A stretch of DNA of 64,000 bases from Streptomyces sp. MA5143a (GCF_900290235.1 NZ_OLMK01000010.1:1-64000); one strand, 5' to 3'. Shown: positions 8,957 through 18,350, numbered from the stretch's first letter. The notes: generated from the letters alone by a model not told the origin. Numbers and translations: made by a program.

Positions 8957-9263
8957 ACCCGCTCCTCGTGGCGCTCCGCACAGCGCGTGAAAGCTACCTC
9001 ACCGGGAGCCGGGATGGGAGGGGAATCGGAGGGGACGAATCGGCAAGATCAGTACGAGCGGGTGCCGGAGAAGGTGCGCAGACGGGCGGAGTTCGGGCGA
9101 AACTCCTTACGGCGCAGTAGGTTTCGGCACCGTAATCTCCACCGAATCTGTACGACCCGCTTACGGCCGCCACCGGGGCCGGGTCGCGCCGCTTCACGGC
9201 CGGCCACGACGGCCTCCGGTCGCCCGGACCGACATCGGTTCCAGCGCGGTCGGGCACGTGCCG
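8957..9263. other. Intergenic region, promoter of the acyl-CoA ligase
   Basis: 307 bp between the LysR stop and the acyl-CoA ligase start. No coding signal on either strand and no strong hairpin seen; presumed to hold the leftward ligase promoter. Confidence 0.5.
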
Positions 9264-10148
9264 TCACACCCCGTGGGCCCGGCCGTGGAGGCGGTCGCCG
9301 CCGGAGAGGACCGCCGCGGCCAGCGCGTCCGCCGCGCTCGCCGCCGCTCCCGGCCGCCGTCCGTGCACGAGAACGAAGTCGACCTCGCCCAGCTCCGGCA
9401 GCCCCGCCCGCTCGGGCACCCGGACCAGACCGGGGGGCACCAGACGACGGGAATGAGCCATCACACCGAGGCCCGCGCGGGCGGCGGCGATCAGGCCGTT
9501 GAGACTGCCGCTGGTGCAGGCCACCCGCCAGGCGCGGCCCTCCCGCTCCAGTGCCTCCAGGGCCAGCGCGCGGGTGATGCCCGGCGGCGGGTAGACGATC
9601 AGTGGGACCGGGCGGTCGGGGTCGAGACGCAGCCGCTCCGCGCCGATCCACACCAGCCGGTCCGTCCAGACCGGCTCGCCGCGCGGGTCCTCGGGGCGCC
9701 GTTTCGCCAGCACCAGGTCGAGCTTGCCCGTCGCCAGCTGCTCGTGGAGCGTGCCGGACAGCTCGACCGTCAGCTCCAGGTCGACCTCGGGGTGGTCGTG
9801 CCGGAAGCCCTCCAGGATCTCCGGCAGCCGGGTCAGCACGAAGTCCTCCGACGCGCCGAAGCGCAGCCGGCCGCGCAGCCGGGTCCCGGTGAAGAACGCC
9901 GTCGCCTGCTCGTGCACCTCCAGCAGACGGCGCGCGAACCCCAGCATCGCCTCACCGTCCTCCGTCAGCTCCACCGAGTGCGTGTCCCGGGTGAACAGCT
10001 GCCGTCCGGCCGCGTCCTCCAGACGGCGCACATGCTGGCTGACCGTGGACTGGCGCAGCCCCAGCCGCCGCGCCGCCTGCGTGAAGCTCAGCGTCTGCGC
10101 CACGGCGAGGAACGTCCGCAGGTGCGTGGGGTCGTACATGAGGGGCAC
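9264..10148 (-). CDS. LysR-family transcriptional regulator
   Basis: 294-aa LTTR: winged HTH at about residues 8-65 (LRTFLAVAQTLSFTQAARRL followed by STVSQHVRRLEDAAGRQLF), then a periplasmic-binding-like effector domain (about 90-285). Two starts are possible: GTG at 10148 with GGAG close upstream, or ATG at 10139 giving the more usual MYDPTHLRTF. It is divergent from the SBF transporter with only 77-86 bp between, the classic layout for a regulator controlling its neighbour. The effector is probably the solute moved by the transporter (inference). Confidence 0.93.
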   Translation of the reverse strand: MPLMYDPTHLRTFLAVAQTLSFTQAARRLGLRQSTVSQHVRRLEDAAGRQLFTRDTHSVELTEDGEAMLGFARRLLEVHEQATAFFTGTRLRGRLRFGASEDFVLTRLPEILEGFRHDHPEVDLELTVELSGTLHEQLATGKLDLVLAKRRPEDPRGEPVWTDRLVWIGAERLRLDPDRPVPLIVYPPPGITRALALEALEREGRAWRVACTSGSLNGLIAAARAGLGVMAHSRRLVPPGLVRVPERAGLPELGEVDFVLVHGRRPGAAASAADALAAAVLSGGDRLHGRAHGV

Positions 10149-10160
10149 CCTACTCCGGTC

Positions 10161-10175
10161 ATCATGAAACGCGAT
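10161..10175. promoter_or_regulatory. LysR-type T-N11-A box
   Basis: ATCATGAAACGCGAT fits the LTTR ATC-N9-GAT (T-N11-A) consensus and lies in the short gap between the divergent lysR and transporter starts. The match is short and could be chance. Confidence 0.5.
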
Positions 10176-10225
10176 GGCAGTCAGAGCCGTATGACGGATT
10201 CCCGATCACGAAGGGGGAGAGGAGC

Positions 10226-11323
10226 ATGGAGAGGGGCTTGCCGGCCCCCGCCGCACCTCCGATCGAAAGCACGTGGAGCACCGTGAAACGCCTGCGCTGG
10301 CCGAGTTGGATGCCGATCGACCCGTACATCCTGCTGTTGCTCGGGACGGTGGGCCTCGCGGCGCTCCTCCCGGCGCGGGGCACCGCCGCCGAGGTCGCCT
10401 CCGGCGCGTCCACGGCCGCGATCGCCTTCCTGTTCTTCCTCTACGGCGCCCGGCTCTCCACCCGTGAGGCCCTCGACGGCCTCAAGCACTGGCGGCTCCA
10501 TGTCACGGTCCTGGCCTGCACGTTCGTCGTCTTCCCGCTGCTGGGACTGGCCGCCCGGGGCCTCGAACCGGTGTTCCTGAGCCACTCCCTCTACACGGGG
10601 CTGCTCTTCCTCACCCTGGTCCCGTCGACCATCCAGTCGTCGATCGCGTTCACCTCGATGGCCCGAGGGAACGTTCCCGCCGCGATCTGCGCGGGCTCCT
10701 TCTCCTCCCTCGCCGGCATCGTCATCACCCCGCTGCTCGCGGCGAGCCTGCTCGGCGGCAGCGTGGGCGGCTTCTCCGCCGACGCGGTCTGGAAGATCGT
10801 GCTCCAGCTGCTGGTGCCGTTCGTCGCCGGACAGCTCGCCCGCCGCTGGATCGGCGATTTCGTCACCCGGCACAAGCGGATCCTCGGCCTCGTCGACCGC
10901 GCCTCGATCCTCCTCGTCGTCTACGTCGCGTTCAGCGAGGGCATGGTGCGCGGCATCTGGAGCCAGGTCAGCCCGCTGCGGCTCGGTGGACTGCTGGTCG
11001 TCGAGGCGGTGCTCCTCGCCGTGATGCTCACGCTCACCTGGTACGGCGCGAAGCTCCTGCGCTTCGACCGGGCCGACCGGATCGCCATCCAGTTCGCCGG
11101 CTCCAAGAAGTCCCTCGCCTCCGGACTGCCCATGGCGAGCGTCCTCTTCGGCGCCGAGGCGTCCCTCGCGGTGCTCCCGCTGATGCTGTTCCACCAGATG
11201 CAGCTCATGGTCTGCGCGGTCATCGCCAAGCGCCGCTCGCACGACCCCGAGGCGGCGGAGGTCACGGAGCGGCCAGACGGAGGGACACGAACCGCGGTCG
11301 GTACAGGGACACATTCCGCGTGA
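10226..11323 (+). CDS. SBF-like (bile acid:sodium symporter family) transporter
   Basis: 365-aa inner-membrane protein with about ten hydrophobic helices, of the SBF-like group. Recognisable segments: WMPIDPYILLLLGTVGLAAL, ARLSTREALDGLKHWRLH, TLVPSTIQSSIAFTSMARGN and FAGSKKSLASGLPMASVLF. Probably a sodium-coupled organic anion transporter of unknown substrate. The ATG at 10226 has an excellent AGGGGGAGAGGAG; a GTG at 10283 (VKRLRWPSWMP) matches the usual family start and cannot be excluded. Its last 62 bp overlap the 3' end of the convergent gene at 11262. Confidence 0.9.
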   Translation: MERGLPAPAAPPIESTWSTVKRLRWPSWMPIDPYILLLLGTVGLAALLPARGTAAEVASGASTAAIAFLFFLYGARLSTREALDGLKHWRLHVTVLACTFVVFPLLGLAARGLEPVFLSHSLYTGLLFLTLVPSTIQSSIAFTSMARGNVPAAICAGSFSSLAGIVITPLLAASLLGGSVGGFSADAVWKIVLQLLVPFVAGQLARRWIGDFVTRHKRILGLVDRASILLVVYVAFSEGMVRGIWSQVSPLRLGGLLVVEAVLLAVMLTLTWYGAKLLRFDRADRIAIQFAGSKKSLASGLPMASVLFGAEASLAVLPLMLFHQMQLMVCAVIAKRRSHDPEAAEVTERPDGGTRTAVGTGTHSA

Positions 11324-12500
11324 TGTTCAGCTGTGCCGCCGCCGCGTTCGCGTCCAGCCAGTTGACGTCGTAGCTGAGGACGAGGCGCCCGTCGCCGCCG
11401 AGCGCCTCGTGCGCCTGCGGGTTGTACGCCGCGACCCCGTCCCCCGGCAGCGGCGGGCCGAACCCCTTCGTGGGCCCGTGCCAGGGCCCGGTGGGGGAGC
11501 AGGCCCAGTACGCGGTGACGGTCGTCAGGCCCTCGGTCCCGGCGGCCATGGTGAACAGCACATAGGTGCGCCCGTCCCGGACGACGCTGAAGGCGCTGCC
11601 GACGCCCTTGTCCTCGCCGTCGCCCAGTACCGCCGCGGGCCGCCCCCGCACCGCCCACCGTGAGCCGTCCCAGTACTCCCACGCGCCCGGCTGCCCGAGC
11701 CTGCCGCGCGGCACCCGGGCGACATACGCGTGGGAGGTCGGCCGGGAGGCGGCCTGGGCGTCGGTGCCGCCGAAGACGTACGTCCAGTCGCCCGTGTCGA
11801 CGGCCGTCGTCCCGAACAGCACCCGCCGGGCGGGATCGGCGACCGACGCCTGGTCGAGGACCGTCGTGACCCCCTCCAGGCGCAGTGCGGGCAGCGACAG
11901 GGTGGCCACCTCGGTGGCCGTGGGCACCCCGTAGATCCAGGGCGCCTGACCCGTCGTACGCGTCCACAGCAGCACCCGGACGACCTTCTCGGCGGAGCCG
12001 GGGGAGCGGGGCTCGACCCGGGCGGCCACCGGCCAGCGCCACTGCCGCGGGGCGGGGTCCGGGAAGACGGGGGCCGGGAGCGTGGACTCCAGCCGGCCCG
12101 AGGGGGACATCACGACGGCCGAGTTGCGCATCAGCGGCGTCGCGACGTCCCGCCAGGCCACGGACTCGCCGACCGGGTTGGGCGGTGCGTGCACCGGGCC
12201 CAGATAGGTGTCGGAGAACAGCCACAGCACCCGCCCGTCGGGCAGGCGCACCGAGTGGGTGCCGTCGCCGCCGGTCCAGTCGTCGGTGCGGGTCGCGTCG
12301 TCACCGTAGCGGGCGAACTCGCCGGTCAGGGGCTCGTCCGGGGCCCAGTCCCGGACGGTGCGGGCCGTGCAGGTGCGGCCGCCCTCCCGGTCGTCGTCCG
12401 GGAGGGCGGTGAGCAGCACGGCCGCGAGGGCGAGGACCAGTGCCAGAACGATGACCGGTCCCGCCCCCGTCCGCCGTCGTGCTCCCGCGTCGCCCTGCAC
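11262..12500 (-). CDS. Secreted beta-propeller-like protein, possible carbohydrate-active (DUF4185/DUF5005-like)
   Basis: 412 aa with an N-terminal membrane anchor or signal peptide (about residues 15-35). The body is rich in propeller-like strands: LPDGRVLWLFSDTYLG, TYVFGGTDAQ, YWACSPTGPWHGPT and AYNPQAHEALGGDGRLVLSYD. This pattern is typical of DUF4185/DUF5005 and GH43-fold proteins, but I cannot identify catalytic residues. The GTG start is 10 bp downstream of the sialidase stop and has no clear Shine-Dalgarno, so translation is probably coupled to the sialidase. Its C-terminal coding end overlaps the convergent SBF gene by 62 bp. Likely partner of the sialidase in glycan use. Confidence 0.75.
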   Translation of the reverse strand: MQGDAGARRRTGAGPVIVLALVLALAAVLLTALPDDDREGGRTCTARTVRDWAPDEPLTGEFARYGDDATRTDDWTGGDGTHSVRLPDGRVLWLFSDTYLGPVHAPPNPVGESVAWRDVATPLMRNSAVVMSPSGRLESTLPAPVFPDPAPRQWRWPVAARVEPRSPGSAEKVVRVLLWTRTTGQAPWIYGVPTATEVATLSLPALRLEGVTTVLDQASVADPARRVLFGTTAVDTGDWTYVFGGTDAQAASRPTSHAYVARVPRGRLGQPGAWEYWDGSRWAVRGRPAAVLGDGEDKGVGSAFSVVRDGRTYVLFTMAAGTEGLTTVTAYWACSPTGPWHGPTKGFGPPLPGDGVAAYNPQAHEALGGDGRLVLSYDVNWLDANAAAAQLNITRNVSLYRPRFVSLRLAAP

Positions 12501-12510
12501 GGGAGGGACG

Positions 12511-14424
12511 TTAGTGGCCCCGCTCCACGCGGTCCATGGGCAGCCACAGGATCGCGCCGCGCCGCGCGGCCGTGTCCCCGGTCCGCAGACCGGCCACCTC
12601 GTCGTCGCTCAACGCCCGGTCGACGACGAGGACTTCGTCGAGTGCCCCGGTGAAGTGCACCCGGCTGTCCACGCGTTGCCCGAGATGCACTCCGAACGGC
12701 GAGTTCCGGCTGACCGATCCGGTGACGTCGGTGACGGCGGACCGCGTCCCGTCCACGAACAGCGTCAGCTGCCCGCCGCCGCGTCGCAGCGCCAGATGGT
12801 GCCACCGCCCGTCGTTGTACGCGCCCGTCGACCGCACCGAGACGCTCTTCGGCGGCGCGGCCCCGTCCCGCACGGTCATCAGCCCCGTCAGCCTCCCCGA
12901 CGCCGGCTCACCGCGCACCCACACCTGGGGCTGTGTGGTCCCGACCCCGCCCATCCACAGCAGCGGATGCTCCCCGGTGGCCGCCGTGTAGCGGAACCAG
13001 AGCGACGCGGTGAACTCCTTGTCGCGCAGCGGCAGCCGGGACCGGTACGGCAGTCGTACGGCGTCGTCGGCGCCGTCGAACGCGATCGCGCCCCCGAACG
13101 CCCCGTCCGTGGGCCGCGCACCCCCGAGCACGGCGGCCCGCCCACCGCCGGGTGCCCGGTCGGGAGTCGTCGGGTCGGGGCCCCGGCGCGGCTTCAGCCA
13201 GTCCTCGGTGAACCGGGCGAAGCGGATCTCGTCGCGGGCGTCGACGGCACCGCCCTCGTACAGCAGCCCCACCACGTCGCCGGAGCCGTCGGCGCCGCGG
13301 CCGATCCGCACCAGGTCCGAGTAGCCGGACCAGTCGGTGGTGACGACCGTGCCCCGGTCCACGCTCTCCCAGGTGCGGCCGTCGTCGTACGAGGAACGGA
13401 TCGCCATGGTCCGGCGGCGGTCCGGGTCGGCGGGCCCGGCCAGCAGCATGCGGTCGCCGAGCCGCAGCACGGAGCCCTGCACCTGGGGCATGTACAGGTC
13501 CGGGAGCGCCCGGAACGGGGAGGCGAAGCCGCGACCGCCGTCCCGGCTGACCGTCTGGCTGCGGTGCCCGAGGTCGGTGCCGTCCTGCTCGCGCCCGCTC
13601 ACCAGGACCGAGCCGTCGGCGCGTTCGGTGAGCGTCAGCTCCGACGGCTTCTGCCGGAACGTTCCGTCGGCGGCGATCGGCCAGGTGTCGGTGGCGCCGA
13701 TCCGCCAGGTCTCCCCGCCGTCGTCGCTGGTGACGAGCGCCGCGTGGTTGGCGGAGATCCGGCCGTCCGCCCAGGTCTCGGCGTTCACCCCGAAGACCAG
13801 CCGGCCCGCGTGCCGGCCGCGGGTGAGCTGGATGCCGTGCACCGGCCCGGTGGCGTACCAGGAGTTCCAGTGGGCCGGGCGGATCCGGTCGGCGAGCGAC
13901 CGCGGCTCGGACCAGGTCAGTCCGTCGTCGTCGCTGTACTGGAGGTGAGGGGTGCGGTCACAGGGCACGTCGCAGCTCGCGCTGTCCGTGCGGCCCGTGT
14001 TGTAGGTCTGCGCGAGCACGATGCGGCCGGTCTCCCGGTCCACGACGGGGGCGGGGTTGCCGTGGGTGTCACCGGCGCCCTCGTTGACGACCAGGAGCGG
14101 GCCCCAGGTGCGGCCGCCGTCCGTGGACCGCTTCAACACGAGGTCTATGTCGGCCGCGTCCCCGCAGTTCAGGACGCGTCCCTCGGCGAAGGCCAGCAGG
14201 GTTCCGGCCGTGCTCCGCACGATCGCCGGGATGCGGAAGCAGGCGTAGCCGGGGTCCTGGGACGCCTTGAAGAGAACCTGTTGCTCGAACTCGGGGGCGC
14301 CGGCCCCTGGTCGGGCGTCCGCTCCGGCGGGGTGGGGGAGGGCGAGGAGTGCGGAGGTGGTGAGTACGGCGGTGAGCAGGGCGGTGAGGGGGGATCTGAG
14401 ACGTGCGCGAAGACTTGACGGCAC
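12511..14424 (-). CDS. Secreted exo-alpha-sialidase (GH33) with C-terminal LamG domain
   Basis: 637 aa, exported (signal peptide about residues 1-36). The GH33 catalytic propeller (about 45-415) shows the FRIP motif (YACFRIPAIV), the catalytic Asp region and at least four Asp boxes (STDGGRTWGP, SDDDGLTWSE, SDDGGETWRI, SYDDGRTWES). A concanavalin-like LamG domain fills about 450-637 (AIAFDGADDAVRLP, FTASLWFRYT, ALDEVLVVDRAL) and probably binds glycans. It removes terminal sialic acid from host or microbial glycoconjugates. GTG start with AAGGG upstream. First gene of a two-gene operon; no sialic acid catabolic genes are nearby. Confidence 0.93.
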   Translation of the reverse strand: MPSSLRARLRSPLTALLTAVLTTSALLALPHPAGADARPGAGAPEFEQQVLFKASQDPGYACFRIPAIVRSTAGTLLAFAEGRVLNCGDAADIDLVLKRSTDGGRTWGPLLVVNEGAGDTHGNPAPVVDRETGRIVLAQTYNTGRTDSASCDVPCDRTPHLQYSDDDGLTWSEPRSLADRIRPAHWNSWYATGPVHGIQLTRGRHAGRLVFGVNAETWADGRISANHAALVTSDDGGETWRIGATDTWPIAADGTFRQKPSELTLTERADGSVLVSGREQDGTDLGHRSQTVSRDGGRGFASPFRALPDLYMPQVQGSVLRLGDRMLLAGPADPDRRRTMAIRSSYDDGRTWESVDRGTVVTTDWSGYSDLVRIGRGADGSGDVVGLLYEGGAVDARDEIRFARFTEDWLKPRRGPDPTTPDRAPGGGRAAVLGGARPTDGAFGGAIAFDGADDAVRLPYRSRLPLRDKEFTASLWFRYTAATGEHPLLWMGGVGTTQPQVWVRGEPASGRLTGLMTVRDGAAPPKSVSVRSTGAYNDGRWHHLALRRGGGQLTLFVDGTRSAVTDVTGSVSRNSPFGVHLGQRVDSRVHFTGALDEVLVVDRALSDDEVAGLRTGDTAARRGAILWLPMDRVERGH

Positions 14425-14456
14425 GGTGCGGCCAGCCCTTCATGCGTCCGGATGAG

Positions 14457-14473
14457 GGGACGTCGGACGTCCC
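14457..14473. promoter_or_regulatory. Palindrome upstream of the sialidase operon
   Basis: GGGACGTCGGACGTCCC, 7-bp arms around 3 nt, lies 33-49 bp upstream of the sialidase start, with further GTCCG repeats to about 14487. Candidate operator; the regulator is unknown. Nothing else is seen in the 211-bp gap. Confidence 0.4.
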
Positions 14474-14635
14474 ATGTCCGATGTCCGGCCACAGACGGTA
14501 CGGGGGGTTGGAGGGGCCGACAAGAACCGTGCGGGTGGTGTGTCAGCGGGCGCCTGGTAGCTCGGGGGTGCGCGGTGCGTTGCCGGGTGCGGGTGGGTGG
14601 GGGCTGAACCGGCGGAGCCCTGTCGCGGAGGCCGG

Positions 14636-15502
14636 TCAGCCGCCCTGGGTGGCCGTGGCCCGCAGGGCGATCCGGTGTTCACCCGCGTACACGTTCATGG
14701 AGGCTCCCCGGAGGAAGCCGACGAGGGTCAACCCCGTCTCGGCGGCCAGGTCCACCGCCAGCGACGACGGCGCCGACACCGCCGCCAGGACCGGGATCCC
14801 GGCCATCACCGCCTTCTGCGCCAACTCGAAGGAGGCCCGCCCCGACACCAGCAGCACGGCCCGCGACAGCGGCAGCGACCCGTTCTGGAGCGCCCGCCCG
14901 ACCAGCTTGTCCACCGCGTTGTGCCGGCCCACGTCCTCCCGTACGTCGAGCAGCTCGCCGTCCTCGGTGAACAGGGCCGCCGCGTGCAGGCCTCCGGTCC
15001 GGTCGAAGACCCGCTGGGCCGCGCGGAGCCGGTCGGGGAGGCCCGCGAGGAGGTCGGGGTCGAGGCGGACCGGGGGAGCGTCACCGCCGTGCGTGTCGTC
15101 CATGGGCCAGCGGGCCGTCGTACGGACCGCGTCCAGGGACGCCTTCCCGCACAGCCCGCAGGACGACGTGGTGTAGACGTTGCGTTCGAGCGTGATGTCC
15201 GGGATCACCACGCCGGAGGTCGTCCGCACGTCCACCACGTTGTACGTGTTGGAGCCGTCGGCGGTGGCGCCCGCGCAGTACACGATGTTCTGAAGGTCGG
15301 ACTTCTCGGCGAGGACGCCCTCGCTGACCAGGAACCCGGCGGCGAGCGCGAAGTCGTCGCCGGGGGTGCGCATGGTGATCGCGAGGGGCTTGCCGTTCAG
15401 CCGGATCTCCATCGGTTCCTCGGCGACGAGGGTGTCCGGGCGCGTGGAGACCGCACCGTCCCGGATGCGGATCACCTTGCGTCGTTCCGTGACTCGTCCC
15501 AT
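14636..15502 (-). CDS. fdhD: Formate dehydrogenase accessory sulfurtransferase FdhD
   Basis: 288-aa cytoplasmic protein that transfers sulfur from IscS to the Mo/W-bis-PGD cofactor, needed for formate dehydrogenase activity. The diagnostic SSCGLCGK motif with its two active-site Cys is at about 115, followed by the MGD-binding region FDRTGGLHAAAL and EDVGRHNAVDKLVG. It starts ATG at 15502, 28 bp after the formate dehydrogenase frame, so it is the last gene of that operon. It is intact although its presumed client enzyme upstream is broken. Confidence 0.96.
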   Translation of the reverse strand: MGRVTERRKVIRIRDGAVSTRPDTLVAEEPMEIRLNGKPLAITMRTPGDDFALAAGFLVSEGVLAEKSDLQNIVYCAGATADGSNTYNVVDVRTTSGVVIPDITLERNVYTTSSCGLCGKASLDAVRTTARWPMDDTHGGDAPPVRLDPDLLAGLPDRLRAAQRVFDRTGGLHAAALFTEDGELLDVREDVGRHNAVDKLVGRALQNGSLPLSRAVLLVSGRASFELAQKAVMAGIPVLAAVSAPSSLAVDLAAETGLTLVGFLRGASMNVYAGEHRIALRATATQGG

Positions 15503-15530
15503 GTCCTGCCCCTGTCCCGACCGGTGCCGA

Positions 15531-16873
15531 TCAGTCCCGGTTCTGTACGTGCTGGTAGCCGAAGCGGCCCTTGATGCACAGGTTGCCGTGGGTCACCGGG
15601 TTGTCGTGCGGCGAGGTGACCTTCACGATCTCATTGTCCTGCACGTGGAGTGTGAGGTTGCAGCCCACTCCGCAGTAGGCGCACACCGTCGTCGTCTCCG
15701 TCTGCGCCGACTCGTCCCAGGTGCCGGCCTTCCGCATGTCGAACTCCGACTTGAAGGACAGCGCGCCCGTCGGGCACACCTCGACGCAGTTCCCGCAGTA
15801 CACGCACGCCGATTCGGTCAGCGGCACGTCGTGCTCCACGGCGATCCGCGCGTCGAACCCGCGCCCCGTGACGGAGATCGCGAAGATGTTCTGCCACTGG
15901 TCGCCGCAGGCGTCCACGCACTTGTAGCACAGGACGCACTTGGCGTAGTCGCGGACGTAGAGGTCGTTGTCGATCCTCGGTTCCTCGTTCAGCCGGGCCG
16001 CGTCCGGGCCGAAGCGGTCCGGTTCCGCCTCGTACTCCTTGAGCCACCCGGCGACCTCGGGGGTCGTCGACAGGTCGACCGAGGACGCGAGGAGTTCGAG
16101 GACGATCCTGCGGCTGTGCCGGGCCCGCCCGGTGTCGGTCCGCACCGCCCTACCGGGCTCGGCGCGGCGGGAGCAGGCGGGGACGAGGGTGCGCGCGCCC
16201 TCGACCTCCACCACACAGACCCGGCAGGCGTTCTTCGGGGTGAGGGTGTCGCCCTGGCAGAGGGCCGGGATGTCCTTGCCGGCGGCCCGGCAGGCGTCGA
16301 GGAACTCGTCCGCCGAGTCGGGCGCGCTCCCCGCGAGGACGGCGGACCCGACGGTCGCCGGCGCCGCCACCGCCGTACGCACCGGGTCCCCGGCCTTGAT
16401 CGCGAGCGCGGCCGGCGCCCGTTCGCACAGCCCCAGACACGGGCTCCGCCGCACGCTCACCCCGCTGCCGGGTCCCAGCCGCGCCTCGACTCCCGCGCAC
16501 AGCTCCGCCGCACCGGACGCCGCGCACGCCAGGTCCGTGCACACATGGAGCACGGTCGCGGGGCGCGGCCGGACCGAGAACATCGCGTAGAACGTGGCCA
16601 CGCCGTACGCCTCGGCCGGCGGCACAGATAGTCCAGCGCGCCCTCGCTGATCCAGCCGACCCGGTCGTTGATCGCGTGCAGCCCCGGCAGCAGCAGGTCG
16701 CGGCGGTCCCGGGCCTCCCGGCCGCCCCGCGCCCACCGCAGGTCGGCGGCGCGCGTGCCGTCGCGGGCCGCGCCCTCCCAGGAGGACTCCGGCGGTCCGA
16801 GCAGCGTGTCGACGGCTGCCCTCTCCTCGTCGGTGGGTTCGCTGTCGCCGAAGTACAGGTCCACTTGCGTCAC
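15531..16873 (-). pseudogene. Broken formate dehydrogenase gene: NuoE-like (FdsG) part fused to 2Fe-2S/4Fe-4S part
   Basis: Starts at GTG 16873, overlapping the preceding stop. The first about 85 codons are NuoE-like (VDLYFGDSEPTDEER to VGWISEGALDYLC). Near 16620-16632 the frame breaks and continues in another frame (LSVPPAEAYGVATFYAMF), with the NuoE 2Fe-2S Cys motifs. Around 16305 it jumps in-frame from the end of the NuoE domain straight into a 2Fe-2S ferredoxin-like domain lacking its first strands (FLDACRAAGKDIPALCQGD). Then follow two 4Fe-4S motifs (CVLCYKCVDAC, CVYCGNCVEVCP) and the molybdopterin-type CAYCGVGC, ending HVQNRD. The NADH/FMN-binding NuoF (FdsB) module expected after NuoE is absent. 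The enzyme would feed formate electrons to NAD+; as read here it cannot be functional. Confidence 0.75.
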
Positions 16874-17725
16874 CTCACGATGGTCGCGACGGGCAGCTTG
16901 TCGATCCGGATCGCCGACGCCTTGAACTCCGCCGTCCCGGCGATCGGGCAGTTCGCCTCGAGCGTCAGCCGGTTGGTGTCCACCTCGTCGGGAAAGCGCA
17001 TGGTCATGAAGGCGAGCCCGGGCCGCAGCGCCAGGTCGATCCAGACGGGCGCCACCACCGACCCGCGCCGCGAGGACACCCGGACCTCCTCGCCGACCAC
17101 GACGCCGTAGCGCTCGGCGTCCTCCGGGCACAGCTCGATGTACTCCCCGCGCCGCAGCGGCGAGGCGAAACCGCCGCTCTGCACACCGGTGTTGTACGAG
17201 TCGAGCCGTCGCCCGGTGGCCAGCCGGATCGGGTACTCCTCGTCCGTCAGGTCGACCGGCGGATCGTGCCGGACGATCCCGAAGGGGGCGGGCCTGCCCC
17301 GCCGCTCCGGGTCCCGCTCCCACAACCGGCCGTGCAGATAGGGCGGTTCGAGCCGGTCGGTGCTCGGGCAGGGCCACTGGATGCCCTGGTGCTCCGCCAG
17401 CCGCTCGTACGTCATGCCGTAGTGGTCCGGCGACACGGAGCGCAGCTCGTTCCAGACGGCCTCGGCGTCGGCGTACTTCCACTCGTGGCCGAGCCGGGCG
17501 GCGAGGTCGCAGAGGATGTCGATGTCCTCGCGGGCCTCACCGGGCGGGGTCACCGCCCTGCGGACCCGCTGGACCCGCCGTTCGCTGTTGGTGGTGGTGC
17601 CGTCCGTCTCCGCCCACCCGGCGGTCGCGGGCAGCACCACGTCGGCCAACTGGGCCGTCCTCGTCAGGAAGACGTCCTGCACGACGAGGAAGTCCAGTTG
17701 CCCCAGGCGCCGTACGGCCGCCCGC
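16870..17725 (-). pseudogene. C-terminal half of molybdopterin formate dehydrogenase catalytic subunit
   Basis: Reads from about RRLGQLDFLVVQDVF through LADVVLPATAGWAETDGT to the molybdopterin dinucleotide-binding domain (RLATGRRLDSYNTGVQSGG, LALRPGLAFMTMRFP) and ends at TGA 16870. The N-terminal part of the catalytic domain, including the active-site Cys/Sec region, is missing. Upstream of about 17725 the sequence turns directly into another gene, a 2-dehydropantoate reductase fragment in a different frame, so this is a deletion junction. Family membership is clear; loss of function is inferred from the missing half. Confidence 0.8.
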
Positions 17726-18281
17726 CACCATGGCCTCCCCGAACGCCCGGCAGCGCGCCGAGACGCTCCGGTCGGGCTCGCCGATGGAGAAACGGGTGCC
17801 TTCCACATGCCGTACGACGCCCGGCCCTTCGAGTTCGGTCGCGGCGTAGACGACACAGCCGACGGCCCGTTCGGGCGCGAGCACCGCGCTGACCGCGCCG
17901 CCGGGGTCCACGCTCTCCACGCGGTGGCCGTCGTGCGGGCCGCCGTGCCGGTGGAAGTACCACCAGGGGATGCCGTTCTGGGCGGCGACCACCGCCGTGG
18001 TGTCGTGCAGCAGGGGCTCGATCAGCGGCCCGCACGCCGCGTACGAGTGGGCCTTGAGGCCGAGGAGGACGACGTCGACCGGGCCGATCTCGGCCGGGGT
18101 CGTCGGTGGCGTGGGCACGGGCGGTGAAGTCGCCGCGCGGGCTGAGCACACGCACCCCGTCCCGCCTCATGGCCGCCAGATGCGGTCCACGGGCGACGAG
18201 ATGCACATCGGCGCCCGAGCGGTGGAGCGCGGCGCCGACATAGGCACCGATCGCACCGGCGCCGAGAACTGCGACTTTCAT
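17726..18281 (-). pseudogene. Truncated, frameshifted 2-dehydropantoate 2-reductase (ApbA/PanE family)
   Basis: Starts ATG 18281 with MKVAVLGAGAIGAYVGAAL, the ApbA/PanE NAD(P)H-binding fold. At 18096-18099 a run of four G (C on the coding strand) where three would keep the frame shifts reading from ATDDP into the frame continuing AEIGPVDVVLLGLKAHSY and VVAAQNGIPWWYFHRHGG. The gene then stops being PanE-like after EAMVAGG, near 17727, where it is fused to the formate dehydrogenase fragment; the C-terminal helical domain is lost. It would head the leftward fdh operon. The single-base shift in a homopolymer could be a sequencing error, but the truncation could not. Confidence 0.8.
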
Positions 18282-18350
18282 GGCGGGGAGCTCCGTTCGG
18301 TCGAGGGATACCGCGGAGATGACGCACTGCCGAAATATGTCGACGAAATA

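Noticed and set aside
15531..18281. The panE/fdh reading frames as a genuine new fusion oxidoreductase
   Set aside because: Frames disagree at two points and essential parts (the front of the Mo-binding domain, NuoF) are missing, so deletion or sequence error explains it better.
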